64,000 nt of DNA from Datnioides undecimradiatus (taxonomy: Eukaryota > Chordata > Actinopteri > Lobotiformes > Datnioididae), in contig WARS01000010.1 of NCBI GenBank assembly GCA_008933995.1, forward strand, positions 13,999,210 through 14,063,209, given 5' to 3'. Shown here piece after piece: positions 1-13,194 of the stretch. The notes beneath the pieces are model-generated. The model worked only from the letters and a program-made list of their open reading frames with translations, did no database searches and was not told where the DNA came from. Numbering within the stretch: the stretch's first letter is position 1; each line of letters opens with the position of its first letter. A program made the translations under genes and the position numbers.

Positions 1-1968
1 TTTTCTCCAATTATGTTTCGGTGATAACTGCGAAAGCTGCCTGAATCATGTTCACAGGCAAATGAAGCACTTCATTTATGCAGCCCACAGGAGACGCAGG
101 GAGGTGGATGGTGGGTGGCGGTGTTCATGTAGGGTTTCACTTAAATGTTATCACGTCCGTGCTCTTAACTCCCTGCAGACCTTTCTGTATTAAAGAAGGG
201 GCCGCGATCTTCTTTTGACCTCAAAGGACCCGATAATATAACCACGATATATCATCAGACAGGGAGGAAACACGCCATGCTGTAACACTGGCTCCTCTGA
301 CACTGATGCTACAGCCAGCACGCTCTGTCCCTGCTTCCATCCCTGTTGTCGACGTCTCTTTCAGTTTTAATGAGCGAGGGCACTTCGTGGCCGGGGTCTG
401 CATCAGGCTGCAACCAGGAAGTCTCACAGTCCACTCAGCTCTTCTCGTTGTGTGTCAGTGTCGTGTTTCACAAAGTTTAAGTTTAATTTTAATGAATCGT
501 GTGTCACGTGTGCGCTGACAGCATCAAGCAGTAACGTTACACATCGTACTTCACTTTACTGATTTCAAAGCAGAGGTATCTATTATCAGCTGAGATGAGT
601 CTTTAGGAGTCCTACAGTTCTACCTTATGAATTATCTGTTAAATTGAGCAATATATTAACAGAGTTTGGAATGTTTGCAATTGCACCTTTGTGTTTCCTT
701 GAGTTTCCCCTGTTTCCAGTGCTTGCATGTGTGAGATGTGTATACGATGCGTGTGCATGTGTGTTGCTCCTCCTCGTTCTCCCGGCGCATCCTGCACACT
801 CAGTGGTCTCGTCACCTCCCCCGGTCTGCTCACCTGTCTGTGATCAGTTCATCACTCTGCAGCATATGAGCGCCGGTCCTTCAGCCGCACTGTTGTTCAC
901 CCTCAGACGTAGCTACGCTGCAGGATAACATTATCTTTTGCTCCTAGTGGTCTCTGATATCTAACCTGCCTCTGTTGGGCTCCAGGATCACCACCCATCG
1001 GCACGCCACCTCAGAGCTCCCAGGCTGCCCCCCCCCGCCTCACTGATCTCCCCCATTACCTCTAAGCTTGCGCCAGCCACGCTCCTCCGCCTCACTCGTT
1101 CAGAGCATCCTGCTCAATAACAATTCCTTCTGAGCCTCGCCAACCTGTCGGCATCTTGCATTCATAACAGCATTTCATTTGCGATATATATGTGGCAGAC
1201 AATAAATAAGCAGAGAACGGATCCATTAGCTGACAATTTACACTTGTCTGCCATCGTCAGAGTGTGATGCGAGTGAATTTGGATCACAGTATCAGTTTTA
1301 AATGCTCGTGCTTATCTTTCAACCGAGTTCTCAAACAGAACTGTAAAACGTTCAACAGCGCTGTATCAACGCCCAGTGGATATTCTATCACAAGATCAGA
1401 TACGGTGGCGTGGAACAAACGAAATGCGTTGACGGTGAGCGCTTTGCCGAGCTGGTTCAGCATCAGCAAACTGTCAAACGCATCAACAGCTGCAGAAAAC
1501 CAGATCCTGGCTGCTTTACGTTTCCTTTGCGACGCATTTGCCGTTGAACATTAGCCGCCACAGCGCGAGCTTAATTACCAGACGGCGGGATTGACTCAAC
1601 ATGTCACGGAGGTTATGAAATGGATAAATGGGAGGATTTACCAATGGATGCCAGATGACTGAGAAATATGTTTGTTTGTTTTTAGTGAACTGACCCTTTA
1701 AAACCATCTTCCATCAGTGCTCATCGTCAGTCTTAATTCCAGATTCTGACATGACTGGACGCAGTTGTTTGTACTGCTACAATCAGAAGTGTGCAGCTTT
1801 TCTCAGCTAATATTGTATTTTTGCTCTCTTCCATCCCCCCCGCATGTGCCTCTGTGTTCCTTTAACACATGCATCCCTCTGATTCCTCTGTTGTAGCTGC
1901 TGCAGTGAAGAATCGCAGAATAAAGCAAAGACGAGTTTACTGTTGCCGAAGGCGGTGTGTGTCTTGGG
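1..1968. other. Intergenic, no gene recognised
   Basis: No open frame here resembles a known family; the longest, 96 codons at 1264-1554, lacks any recognisable motif. A nine-base C run lies at 1028-1036. No repeat family was identified. Confidence 0.6.
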
Positions 1969-2028
1969 TTTTGTGTGTGTGTGCGTGTGTGTGTTTAGAT
2001 AGGGGTGAACGTGCATGGGTGAGTGATT

Positions 2029-2031
<3 letters not shown>

Positions 2032-2075
<44 letters not shown>
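2032..2075. repeat. (TG)n microsatellite
   Basis: About 21 uninterrupted TG units, preceded by shorter GTGT-rich patches from about 1970. Confidence 0.95.
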
Positions 2076-2077
<2 letters not shown>

Positions 2078-2179
2078 AGGGGCTCTGAATGGTGAATGTG
2101 CATGTGGGAATGCTTGCGTGCATATGTATGCGCGAGCCTGTGAGTGTTCATCTCCGAGAGATAACAGCTGTGTTGCCAG

Positions 2180-2248
2180 GAGAGAGAAAGAGAGAGAGAG
2201 AGATTGAGAGGGAGACAGCAAGAGGAGAGAGAGAGAGAGAGAGAGAGA
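2180..2248. repeat. (GA)n-rich microsatellite, interrupted
   Basis: Several runs of GA separated by AAG, TTGAGAGG and CAGCAAG. The longest pure run, about 12 units, is near its right end. Confidence 0.9.
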
Positions 2249-2249
2249 T

Positions 2250-5200
2250 GACTCCCAGAGGTGCCTCTGGGTGCCTAATAGTCTGAGAGATTCTGTCACA
2301 AAATATTGCTTCCTCTGTTGCAGGGGAGCTTTAGGGAGATTGTGCGGGTGGAGAAAGATGAGGTGGGGCGAGGACGAGGAGACAGAGGTTTGTGTCTCTC
2401 TCTCTCTCCCTTTGTTGCTCCCAGTCTCCTCCTGGACAAATGAGGAGCCGAGGCTGTGGAGAGCTTAACATCCCATGTATGGCTCTGTGTAATGAGACCG
2501 GCTCCCTGCTGGCACACCACGCCTTGCTTAGGGACACTCTGGGACGTCGTATACAAACTCCTTCTCCAGCGCTGCCGGCGGCTTGCTGCCGCCACGAGGC
2601 CAGCGATTGTTCCATTTATCTTTGCCGAGAGCTTGGGAGACACGGCGCATCTTTCGCTTATCCTTCGATGAAGAAACAGCGCTCGGGTGCTGAATTCTCA
2701 ACATATTTCTATGTTTGTGTGGAAAACCTTTAAAAAAACCCAGGCTGTACTTTGTTTCTTCATACACTAATATCTCTTGCAGCCAAACAGCAGAACATGA
2801 TAATGGCGTTTTAAAGTGCTGATCCCTGAGCTTCTCTTCTATTGATCCCGTTGTCACTGTTCATCTGTCATCGCTACAGTGTTTGCGTGCTGTTCTGTTT
2901 CAGGTCACTTAATAATGCAACAGTGCGGATTATGAAGCTCGCGTTTCCGGAGGTTACCGCTCTTTTCTCTGTTCGGCCATGCCACCGCTCGTGCTAACCA
3001 TCCAAGGCTCATAAGTTCTACATGCAATTTTCAACTTTGCTTCTATATTCCAAGTCAAATTGGGTGCAAATTGAAAATGCAAAATTGAAAATGCACTCAA
3101 TGGAAATCACACAAGGTTTGCACTGATAGACGTCTGCAAAGCTGGAATGATTCCAACCACGATCAACCTGGGACGCAGGCTGCTCAGCTGTAGCTGCTCT
3201 CAGGTTTTAACGTTGCGGATGCTTTCCCCAAGCGTTCCTGTGTGTAACCTAGAGAGAGTTCCTCTTTAAATAGAGAGACAGTTAAACGCTAATATTGAAT
3301 TATCACCCAGCCCTGCCCCTAATGTCTTTCACCGCATCTGAGTCAAGTGCTGCCAAACCCCCCGTGCTGAACCACCTACAGAGGAGCTCCTCCACACTGT
3401 GCTGAGATGGAGCTCAGTGTGGGTAAATGAAAAGCTCTGGACTGCTGCTGACTTCCACCTGCATCCAACCCCCCCCCCCTTCTGCCTCCCTCCAGCCTCC
3501 AAATGGATCAATGAGTGCAAATGAGATGGACAACAACAATTTCCTTCTATCTACCCTTGATAACGTGTATCAATCACCCAGCAGGCAGAGGCACTTCACA
3601 GCTCGTCACGTTGCAGCCACAGAGCGGCCCGCTGATGCCCAATAAGCTGCAGCGATCAGAGCTGGATTCCACCCGCTAATGGAGACTGTTAGAGAATATG
3701 CAGCAGATCTATGTTCACCGCTGTAAAATATTCATCAACTGGATTTTCCTCTAAAGCCTCAAATGAGCTGTGTGGTTAAAGCAAGAGGAGCTGTTTGCTT
3801 CCACAATGGCTCAAATCCCTCTTGTTTGTTGAAAGAGGGATGTTGTAAATCACAGCGAGGGAAACTGTTTTGCCTTTATAACTGCTGTGGTTTCATTTGA
3901 TTCATAGGAATAAACTATTATTGATCATTGATCTGTGTGTTTTACAGCGACTCATATGCTTAGATCTTTAGCATTCTGATGGGATTTCTAATGGAATAAA
4001 AACAACAAAATGTTGTTTTTTTAAATATGTCTGCCACAAACTCTCCATTTCTAAAGGTGCCACATTGCAGTGGGACTGTTCCGCCAATTTTCCACATGAG
4101 GAGTCTCCTCGGTTTCCTCATTGGGTGGAATGCTACGGGGACATCTCGGCGCTGGAGTGGAGTTTGAAGGATGTGGCTGTTGATCACACAAGGAGAGTCT
4201 AATGAACATGAGCTTTCAGTTTGCAGCACTGACTGTTCTTCTTAATGTGCCTCTCAGCTGAATGGAGGTGCAACATCTGGAGCATCTGTATGAGTTTGAT
4301 TTAACGACTTTATCAGACTTTGAAGATGGCCAGTAACAGTAACACACACTTAAACCCATGGCAGGTAATGTTATGGAGTCCTGCTGATGACTCCATGCTT
4401 TTCTACTGATTAAACCCTCTCACACTCAAAGTGGTGTCGACTTTCAAATACCATAGTACATGGCCGCGGTTTCAAGGAAACTAGTATTTGACAGGAAGCC
4501 ATTGGTTATGGGTCTCTGGTGTCAATGAGACATGTTTGTACGCCCAACCCATCACCCCCATCTCCATGACAATGGCATAACATTACATATGTTTTATTTT
4601 TCATTTCTGTTTCCATATTCTTAATTCTGCAGATTCAGTCTAGCCAAGTACTGCGAGTCTACAAAGAATTTCATTATCTAGCCCTAGAAAACATTTTAGC
4701 AGTGATCACACCAGACAAGACAAGAAGAGGCTGTAATGACTCCCAGCACTGTTTCCCCCCCAGACAGAGTCCTCAGGCTTTGTTCAAGTCACATCTGAAC
4801 CTTCCTCTCAGTGCCTGCAGGGGATGTTAACAGTTGCCGGGATGAATGCATAGTAAGCAGCGGCAAAGGAGAAGACGCCGGAGCCGTGTGTGCGCGAGAA
4901 AATGCATTCTTAATCATCTCGGGTGAACGTTCCAAAGGCTCACGCCCTGGTTTTATTTACGATGCGCCTCACTTCCCGAATGTTCCCCCAGTTTACTGCT
5001 GATGTTTATAAAGGGTCGGTCCTCAAGTGTGTGAGCCAAAGGTGCGTTCAGATGGAGCACGATGTGAAGTCTCATTCTCTTCTGTAGTCACATATTTGAC
5101 CAGTGGAGGGTTTCCTTTTAAGTCAGTGCTGCCACAGAGTTTAGACACTGACAGACACATTTCGTAACTCACCAGGAACTTTGGCTTATCCCCTTGCTCT

Positions 5201-8200
5201 GCAGACCCTCTATAGTCTTGGTCCCTGTCTTTGCAAACTGATAACATGAAGTTACATAGCATTTAAGCTAACAGATATGGTGAATGGAAACATGACATTG
5301 GCTCATCATCCAGAAGCAGGTTAATAGTACAACAGAGTAACGGTGTAATAAAGCAACTGTCCAGATGTTATACAGGTGTTATGTTGGGATGAACCTGAAA
5401 ACATCTGCTGATGCTCCACAGATGAGGGAGTGTTGACCTGATCACATCCCAGCTTCGGCTCCCTCACTACCTCGCCTGTAGAACACCAGCAGTGCTGGAT
5501 GGAACAGCCTTTGCAGGACTCGGGGCCGCCCCCACCACAGCACAGCTATTTCCACTGTCACGACTGATCTTGAGTGGCAATAAATGTGTCCACGTGATGT
5601 GTTTTGGCCCCATACCAGTGTCTCCGCACTGAAAGCTGCTGACAGTCTAGCGTGCATTCAACATTATTCCATTTGCCAAAGAGACATTCCATATTTTATT
5701 CAGAGGGGGAGAGCCTCTAAACTTTCTCACAAACACAACATAGAGAATATTGCTAAAAGAAAAAACAGTTTACGATGGCAGACGTCCCAGATCTGGCTCC
5801 GGACCAAATGTGAATAAAGTGATCTTTGCACCGAGAGCTCTGTCCGCCACGTACCAGCCAAATCTGTTGCTAACTTTCTGAGATATCTTGCTAATAAACA
5901 CGCGCAGACAGACAGACGGACGGACAAACACAAAACACAACCTCCTTCCAACTTCAGTGGTGGATTGAATGAAAATGAATTTTGTAAAACTGCATAATAT
6001 TCATTGTTTCAGAGAGCGGAAACCCAACCGGACTGAATCGGAGGCTTAATAAACGCCGATATCAGCTCTGTGAGTCTGCAAACCACCATATTGGTGCAGC
6101 ACTATATGAGGCTGGCTCCCAGCATTAGAAGCAGCTTTCAGCGGCGGAGTGGGTAGAGAGCAGTCTGCATATATGTATATATGACAGATCACAGGCATTG
6201 GCTAAATAGGAAACAGAAGGCTCCATTCGGGGTTCACCCAAAGGTCTGCCGCGTCCCGCTGCCACAGTCATGCATTTATTCTAAAATGGCTGCCGGTTAT
6301 TTGTGCATTACAGGCCTACTTTGAGCGATACCACTCTCGGTTTAATGTAGAGGAGGCGGGAGGCGGCAAACCATCCGTCATGAGCTCCTAAAAGTCACAG
6401 AGTGAGAAATGACAGAGTGCTACCAGAACATTGTTCAAACCCCCAAAAAGGCCAACCCCTCTATAACTGCTCTATAAAAAAACAGTGAGGCTGGTAACCC
6501 GTCTGTCTCTCTCTGCCTCTGTCGCGCTGACAGGAATTAGATGGTAAGATAAACAGCGTGCAGAGGAGAGCTGACATTTCAGAAACTGAGAAAATTGTAA
6601 AAAGAAGGGCACCGAGCCCCCCTGTAAAAGGCCACTCAGTTAAACTAAGCATTTGTTTATTCGGCTGTATGAAACCTTATTTGTATTCCCCTCAGAAGCT
6701 ACAGTGAAAGTGAACGGAGGTCACCGCGTGCGGCGGAGACACGATTCTGTGTAGAACCCTGGCAGGGAATTAATAACATCTCCGAGGCACAAACAGCTCT
6801 GGTACGCTTCCAGTAAAGAGAAGCTCTCAGGACTCTGTGTAAAGCTGCTCCAAACCCTGCAGTCCAGGAAAACACACTGCGCCGGACGGGAGATATTTTT
6901 GGAGCACCAACACCACAGGGACTGTAAATGCTTAAATATAACTTTTCTATTCTTTGATAAAAGAAGAAGATGTGTCCGTACAGTTCTATAGAGCAGGGAG
7001 CAGCAGGTTCACACTTTTAAAAAGTTAATATAATCTCCCGACTCTTAATTTGAGAAGATAATGACGATGATTATCGGCCTTTTTTAGGCTCCTCTTCTCG
7101 TTTTTCTCCTCTGAACAGCCCAGGTTTTCTCAGCAGCGGGCTCAGCACCAACCAGCAGACAGGCACAGTCAGAGACTAGCTGAGCATGCTGGAGCGTTTC
7201 AGAGTCGGATATTTATATTCCTCTCTGGAGTCAGTGGAGACAGATTCCAAAGAGCGCGGATACTGGACGTGTATTTAGCAGCACACACCAACAAATAAGC
7301 TCTCATGGTGCTCTGGGTCTGCAGGATGCTTAAATATCAACTTTGTTACAGATTTAATATGTCAGCTTTAATTGATAATTAGTCTCGTGCTCCCCCCAAG
7401 TGGCTGCTCAGTAAAGTCAAAGTTAACAGAGAATGTGGAGAACCAGCTTTGTTCCAGATTGTTCCACAGTGCCAAACCAAATGAACGAAGGTCCACGTGA
7501 CGGGGGACACCTTCATTTGTGGACGTCTTCCAAAAGAGCGCTGTGTGCAGGTGTTAAAGCTGTAAAATGTTAAAACACCATCTTGCATTTCATGTTTCTT
7601 GCATTTCATGTTTTGTGACTTGTAAAGTCCAACACTGGTTTTGGCTGATTCACTTTGGTTGTCACTGTTGCGTCCTTCTCATCAGATCCAGGCTGGAGTC
7701 GACCACAGGGTATGAGAGTGCATCCAGACACCGTGGCTGTCTGGAATCAGTTAACACCATCTGAGGTTCAGTTTAGTCTGCTAATGAACAGTCAGGTGAG
7801 ACGGGAAGGACAGCCAATCAGGCTGCTCCGTCTGCCAGCTGATTGGGTGTTGCTGGCTCATTAATCACAAACAACAGCTTTGGTGCAGGGTAATTAATTA
7901 ATCTATTTTAATCAAATCAAAACAAGATGGTCCTATCGTTTGGAGCGGAGCGTGGCTGCTGGCGGTGGGAGAAATGACAGGGCGTCAGTGTGAGACCTGC
8001 CTCACAGAGCTCTAATTGAGATGCTGGCGGAGTCTGACTGGACCAGATGGGTTGAAAGAAGTAAGAGATGACTGGCGTCAGACAGCGTGGGCCGCCCGAC
8101 TTCTTCATTAACACACTTCCACTAACAGGGGAAGTTGGGCTTGAGCGGCAGTGCTTACCAGGGGCTACTAATGTGCACTAATCCAACTCGCGTGGTTCTG

Positions 8201-8430
8201 CCGGCAGTATGGGAAGTTTTAATCCCGGAATGGTTTGAGTTCAACCAGTGAAAATGACTTGGCAGCTAAAAAAAAACCACACGCGAGGTTTCAGTCTGGA
8301 AGTCGAAGGGACGACGTGACTGGGACGACATCACAACATATGACATGGGACAACGTCGCAATATATAATTTACGAGAGGAATCGGCCGTCTCTTGGATCC
8401 CGGCGTTTTAAGCTCTCGCCGGTGGGAGCG
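2250..8430. other. Intergenic, no gene recognised
   Basis: No coding exon recognised on either strand. Minor items: a CT run at 2396-2408; a near-tandem 13/14-bp repeat with core ATTGAAAAT at about 3066-3092, with an inverted partner near 3026-3035; C runs at 3470-3479; an alternating TATATGTATATATG stretch near 6168-6182. Open frames (for example 71-79 codons on the - strand around 5023-5660) show no family resemblance. Confidence 0.55.
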
Positions 8431-8439
8431 ATATGTTTC

Positions 8440-8640
8440 CCTCCCTTCCTGTACAACCTTTATCTTCCTCTTAAAATTGCACATAAACAGCGCTCTCTGA
8501 AAAGCAGGGGAAATTTCTCTCAATATGCAAAACTGTGTTTCGCGGGCCCCTTTATGGCTGTCCTGTGATGTATTTTTGAGATATGCAAATATGACATTTC
8601 TCTTCTGTGATTGCTCTTCAATCCCAGCCCACCCCGCCTC
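8440..8640. promoter_or_regulatory. Possible conserved noncoding element with POU octamer
   Basis: AT-moderate unique sequence with ATGCAAAT at 8583-8590 and a related ATGCAAAA at 8525. It carries a 125-codon open frame on the - strand (8266-8643) with no recognisable motif, which could be a by-product of low stop-codon density. The enhancer reading is inference from word content only. A CT run follows at 8645-8672. Confidence 0.25.
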
Positions 8641-8672
8641 CACCTCCCCCCTCTCCCTCTCTCTCTCTCTCA

Positions 8673-9221
8673 GTCAGTGAGAGGTGAGACATCACCTGTT
8701 CAGCTGTTCAAAACATTACAGCAGATTGCAGCATCTGTTTGGTGCAGCTAAAAAAGAAATTTACCGTCACTGTCCCTTTTTTTTCATTCGCTCAGGCTTC
8801 TGGTTTCGATTTCCGCAGCAAAAAAACAAATGGACTTCACTTCTTCGCTAAAGCTCCCGCATTTTTTAAAGCGGCCGATTGGTTTGAACTGGTTTTCGCC
8901 CAAACTTGATGTCCCCACACGTCACATCACAGGGTTCTAGTGGATGCTGTCGGAGGAAACCATTCACAACAGCCTATTATTAACAGGATCCAGCCAACAT
9001 ATGTGTGTTAATGCAATTCAAACATTTATTACAAACTGATCAATAATCAGCCAATAATCTAATAAAAAAAGGTGCATGAGTAACATATTCATTGCATTAT
9101 GACTTCAGTGGCAACTTTTATAATGTAATAACTGACTTAACTTGTCCATAGTTCAGTTATTATTACATTATCCCATCTATCACATCATGGTCCATGATTT
9201 GCATATTAATTGCAGCCATTG
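8673..9221. other. Intergenic, no gene recognised
   Basis: AT-rich unique sequence with a POU octamer ATTTGCAT at 9197-9204. Nothing coding. Confidence 0.5.
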
Positions 9222-9302
9222 ACTTTATATCCAAACCACATAAAGACTGTAGATTGTTCCTTTATGTGGTTTTTAAGCCCCTTTGCACCTTAATGACCTG
9301 AA
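9222..9302. repeat. Diverged direct repeat, copy 1, containing a perfect hairpin
   Basis: Shares the order of words TAT.TCCAAACCA, AGATTGTTCCTTTA.GTGG and a following AGCCCC segment with 9757-9848. Contains AAACCACATAAAG (9233-9245) and its exact inverse complement (9260-9272) around a 14-nt loop. Possibly an old miniature transposon; terminal repeats and target-site duplication were not found. Confidence 0.5.
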
Positions 9303-9756
9303 GACTTGTTGGAAGGCAGCCTGTCACACCTTAAACAGGATGTGGACATACAGATCAACTTGAGAATCAAATAACGTATGGTGGTATATAAAGCTAGTTT
9401 ATGGTCTCCATGCAGTAAAGCAATGAACAGACCGAGTTCTGAGGCCTATCAGCACCTCCACAGCGAAACGGTCAGCAGGCTCTAACTGGACCTGTGACCA
9501 ATCGAGCGGTTAAGAATTATTTCATTTTCTATTTTAACCCGCGAAACCTTTACCACACCGGTTTAGTGGCCCGGCAAATTCACAGACTAATTGCACGCGT
9601 CACCTCACATGATGCTACTCGGCCGGTCAAGTCTGTGCATTCCGTTAAGCGGAGCGAATCGAAACCGTGAGACAGAGAAATAGCTGGGCCAGGGAAAAGT
9701 CACCTCAGATCTTGATGGTAGAAGCGAATGATCTGCGTATTAACTGTGACCAATCT

Positions 9757-9848
9757 ACTTATTTCCAAACCAAATGGAAACATAGCAGATTGTTCCTTTA
9801 AGTGGATCAGCCTTATTTCTAGCCCCACCTTGAATGAACCGTAGACCT
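9757..9848. repeat. Diverged direct repeat, copy 2
   Basis: Second copy of the element at 9222-9302, with TTTCCAAACCAAATGG, AGATTGTTCCTTTAAGTGG and AGCCCC in the same order. Its hairpin arms are no longer complementary along their whole length. Confidence 0.45.
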
Positions 9849-10317
9849 CTGGTTAGTTCTTTCAATGACCCTGTAATTACTAATAATGAGTTTGGTCTAG
9901 ACCTGCTCTATATATAAAATGCCCTGTGATAACCCGTGTTGTGATTTGCCGCTATACAAATAAAATTGAACTGGTGTGCTCTGAAAGGAGAAAAGTAGAC
10001 TGTGAGAACTGCTTCGGGTCAGGAATGGACAAGTTCATTTTTTCCAAAACCAGAATGTCTCACAGGATTTTATTGGGTTTTTTTTGTTTTTTTACTGAGA
10101 GAGTCAGAGAAGAACTTTCTAAATACCGAAGAAGACATGGAGCCAAGTGTCAGATAGCCGTGTCAAACTAAGCTTAATCCTTCCATCTGAGGCCACTTCA
10201 TATGATCGCTCTCCCATTCATGCTCTCCTGTATGTATTAAACAAAGCAGCTATAACTGCAAATATGATTTTGTTTACCTGTGAGATTTAGAGCTGTTGCT
10301 GGGTGCACATTCAAACT

Positions 10318-10453
10318 GCTGCAGGTGATCCAGGACGCAGCAGCTCGCCTGGTCTTCAACCGAACCAACAATGCTCACGCCACCCCCCCTCTTCAGATCA
10401 GTCCACTGGCTCCCGGTTGCTGAAGGGTGACAGACTGCGTTCCAAACTCATGC
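10318..10453 (+). mobile_element. Degenerate LINE reverse-transcriptase tail
   Basis: Translation gives LLQVIQDAAARLVFNRTNNA and, after a +1/-1 shift at a C run near 10381, PLFRSVHWLPVA followed by a stop. The word order LQ-IQ-AAARL then HWLPV is the hallmark of the C-terminal part of L2/CR1-type fish LINE reverse transcriptases. Frameshift and stop show it is dead. Only about 135 bp survive. Confidence 0.75.
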
Positions 10454-10459
10454 ATTTCT

Positions 10460-12015
10460 CAAAAATCTTTAAAGAAAACAGCAGACACCCGGGGTGAACC
10501 ACCGACTCTCGCTGACGCCACTACAGTAAAAGAAATAAGCGGGAGTCGCACCTTTAATTCACACAAGGTACCATGGGTCTGGGAGTGATAGACTGTAAGG
10601 AAGCACCCACTTCACAGCCCTCAACAACAGCACGGCCAGAAACATTAACGGCATAGAGGCAAACCCAGTTCAGCCTACGTTACAAATGTCAGTAACGTGT
10701 GAGACTGTGGAGATGTTGACCTGATTTTCCATCTTAACGTAAAGGATGACATGGTCAGTGTTCTGTCGTGGTTGCTGCTGCACCAACTTTACTGAGTTTG
10801 CAGCAACTTTGTATGTTTCCGAAGAGATCGTAGGCCACTGTATTCAGTTCATAGCCATATGAAAGTTAAAGTGAAGCAGGAGAGTTTACAACAATAGATC
10901 TAAGTAGGGCAGGTTTAATGGTGAGAGGCTGAGGGGTCTTGACTGCATCTACTGTGTAAGCGTTGCTGGAAAGGTCGGATTCATGCACAGCCTGGGATGA
11001 ACTCTGAGAGGAAAACCAACATTTTTATGGCCTTTCAAAACACAATGGTTAAGTGATTCTGAACCGGATTGTCTTGTGTTAAAATTGACATCATTAGAAA
11101 TTTTGAATCGCTGATTCGTTTCAATTTGCATCAGCTTTTGTGACTAAAACACTGCACTTTTGCAGAATTCCCCCAACTGTAGCAGGCCAATCAGAACATT
11201 GACCAGAGAACTGACTTCAGCTCAGCCTCTGTCTTCTGCAGCTCTCTTCCAGCATTAATAAAGAGCAACATATGGACGCCTGCTTTGGCAGAGACAGACG
11301 GGGAAACAGAATGAGGAAATGAACAGATATAACATAGGCACCGGGATGAAAGATTGGAGGAAGTGAAAAACAAGCCAAAACATCAGCAGCGGTGTGGCCG
11401 TGTTCCGGCTCTCCTTCCTCCGCTCGCTCTCACACTCGCGCACATAAATCACAGGCAGGACTGTCCTTGCATGATAGAGCCAAATTATTATGGCTAAACA
11501 CACAAGAATACGGGATGATTAAAGTGTCTGGAGCCTTCTAAGAGGAGATGGAGACATGATTTATTACCTTCCACCCAGCAGCAGACTGAAATGTAAGAAA
11601 GACTGAACACTCCGAGTGTTGCCTGGTGGCTCCGCGTGCGTTTCAATGAAAACGCAGTACAGTACGGCAGGGGACGGGCGCTGAATGTTGGTGAACACTG
11701 TTGGGATTTTAATACCACTCATGTCATCCTTCAGACGTGTCTGTCTTCAGGGTTTTCTGTCTAACCCAGAGGTGTGTCGAGAAACCAAAACTCTCCTCAT
11801 TCTAAAAGTACTCAGATGGTAGTTTGAGTCTTCAAAGTAACTGCTAGGAGTAAGAGTACTTACTGCATAAATGCAGCAGCTGTGAGACGCCTGGACAGGA
11901 AGAACAAACACACACAGATGTCTGTGACCCCAGCTACTTGAGACATGTGGACATATGTGACTTTGACAGTCTTCCTGAGGTGGCATGTGTCTGCATTTAG
12001 TTTGTGATGAAATGT
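10460..12015. other. Intergenic, no gene recognised
   Basis: Unique sequence with no exon recognised. A POU octamer ATTTGCAT lies at 11124-11131. Open frames on the - strand between 11191 and 12081 overlap each other in different frames and show no family. Confidence 0.5.
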
Positions 12016-12130
12016 CACATGATCAGTGAGAGAAAGGAACAGTTTGACCTTTTGAGGTTGTAAAGATGAATCTGGAGTCAAGACCCCCAGCTTAGCTTAG
12101 CACAACACTAAAGCCCTCTAAAATAGCAAC
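12015..12130. repeat. Fragment of dispersed percomorph repeat (TTAGCTTAGCA type)
   Basis: GAACAGTTTGACCTTTTG followed by CAGCTTAGCTTAGCACAA. These are words of a repeat seen in very many copies in percomorph genomes, commonly with TTAGCTTAGCATAAAGACTGG. Highly eroded. A second fragment lies 1.2 kb further on. Confidence 0.5.
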
Positions 12131-12359
12131 TTGTCCTTTTCACTCTAAGGGGGTTGCACCAGTTTGCATATAATAAAAGAGTGCTATAGCATGTAACAGT
12201 AACCATGAGGGGGAGATGCACATATATAGATCTCATAATCTTAGCTTGATGCTTATACGTGCAGCATTTCTTATCCAAATAGAAACACGAGGCTGAAAGT
12301 AAACGCAGTATCTTCTTAATCATTTGACTCATTTAGGCTAATTAAGGCATAATGATGAT

Positions 12360-13190
12360 GTGTGTGGTGCATTTAGCATGCGTCATTTAGTATACACAGC
12401 TGTGTCCACCTCATTTCCTTTACCTGATGTTTAAAACTTTGATGTTCCTTTAACGTGTTCTTCCCACATAAAGTCCCAGTGCTGCTGATCTCTGCTGCCG
12501 GGCATTTGTCTTTATCCTGTCCTGTGATTGGTCTGATGGCCTGCCCTTTTAAGGCCATAAATTGTGATTACTCTTCGCACTGCTAATCTGAGCACAATGC
12601 TTTTTCCACATAAATTATCAATAAGCGAAATGTCACAGGACAATGAGAGAAATGGTGTCTGGTTAACCCGTCTCTGTGGCCTATCGGATAAAACCTCCCT
12701 GAGTTGTAAATAATCCACGCGTCAGTGCCGCCTGTGAGGATTTATCAAACATTACAGCTGCACTGGACTCATCAAGACGAGCAGACGGGGCTTCTTCATG
12801 CCGGTTTCGAACAATAATACGGAAAAATATATGTAAAAAATGCAGAAGCAGGTCTCAGAAGACCTGCTACTGCATGTGTAATCTGCATCTGTAATTCTAA
12901 AGTCTGAACAAAGCCTTGTTTACAGTGAAGCCCTCACCAAAGTCTCCCTCACATCAGGGACCTGGGTAGTAATAATTGCAGAGATATTCTGTGCTCTTAA
13001 GCTGCCAGGCTCATAACTTGCAAAGATTCCACTGCAAATTACCTCCCATGCTTCACCCAGCAGAGGAGGTCATCTGATGAACACCAGTCATTTTGGATTG
13101 CATTGTTTTCCGAGAACCTCCTCACTTTTCCAGGCTTTTGTGCTTTTGAATGTGCCTGATGGAGGTTGCGTAGAGACGGAAACATAACTG
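12360..13190. other. Intergenic with an inverted repeat; possible noncoding element at 12580-12720
   Basis: No gene recognised. Bases 12841-12855 and 12860-12874 form a 15-bp hairpin with one mismatch and a 4-nt loop, followed by GTGTAATCTGC. The stretch 12580-12720 is unique, homeodomain-word rich (CTAATC, AAATTATC, TAAATAATC) and may be conserved noncoding DNA; this is inference. Confidence 0.35.
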
Positions 13191-13194
13191 TGAT

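Noticed and set aside
1807-2299. His-Thr-rich and Ser-Leu-rich open frames
   Set aside because: Products of the TG and GA microsatellites read on the opposite strand.
4430-4700. Possible dispersed repeat around CCATAGTACATGGCCGCGGT
   Set aside because: Some wording felt familiar from fish repeats, but I could not match enough consecutive words to support a family.
8266-8643. 125-codon open frame on the - strand
   Set aside because: No start context, splice sites, domain or repeated homology recognised. It overlaps a possible noncoding element and ends in low-complexity CT; length is within chance for 64 kb in six frames.
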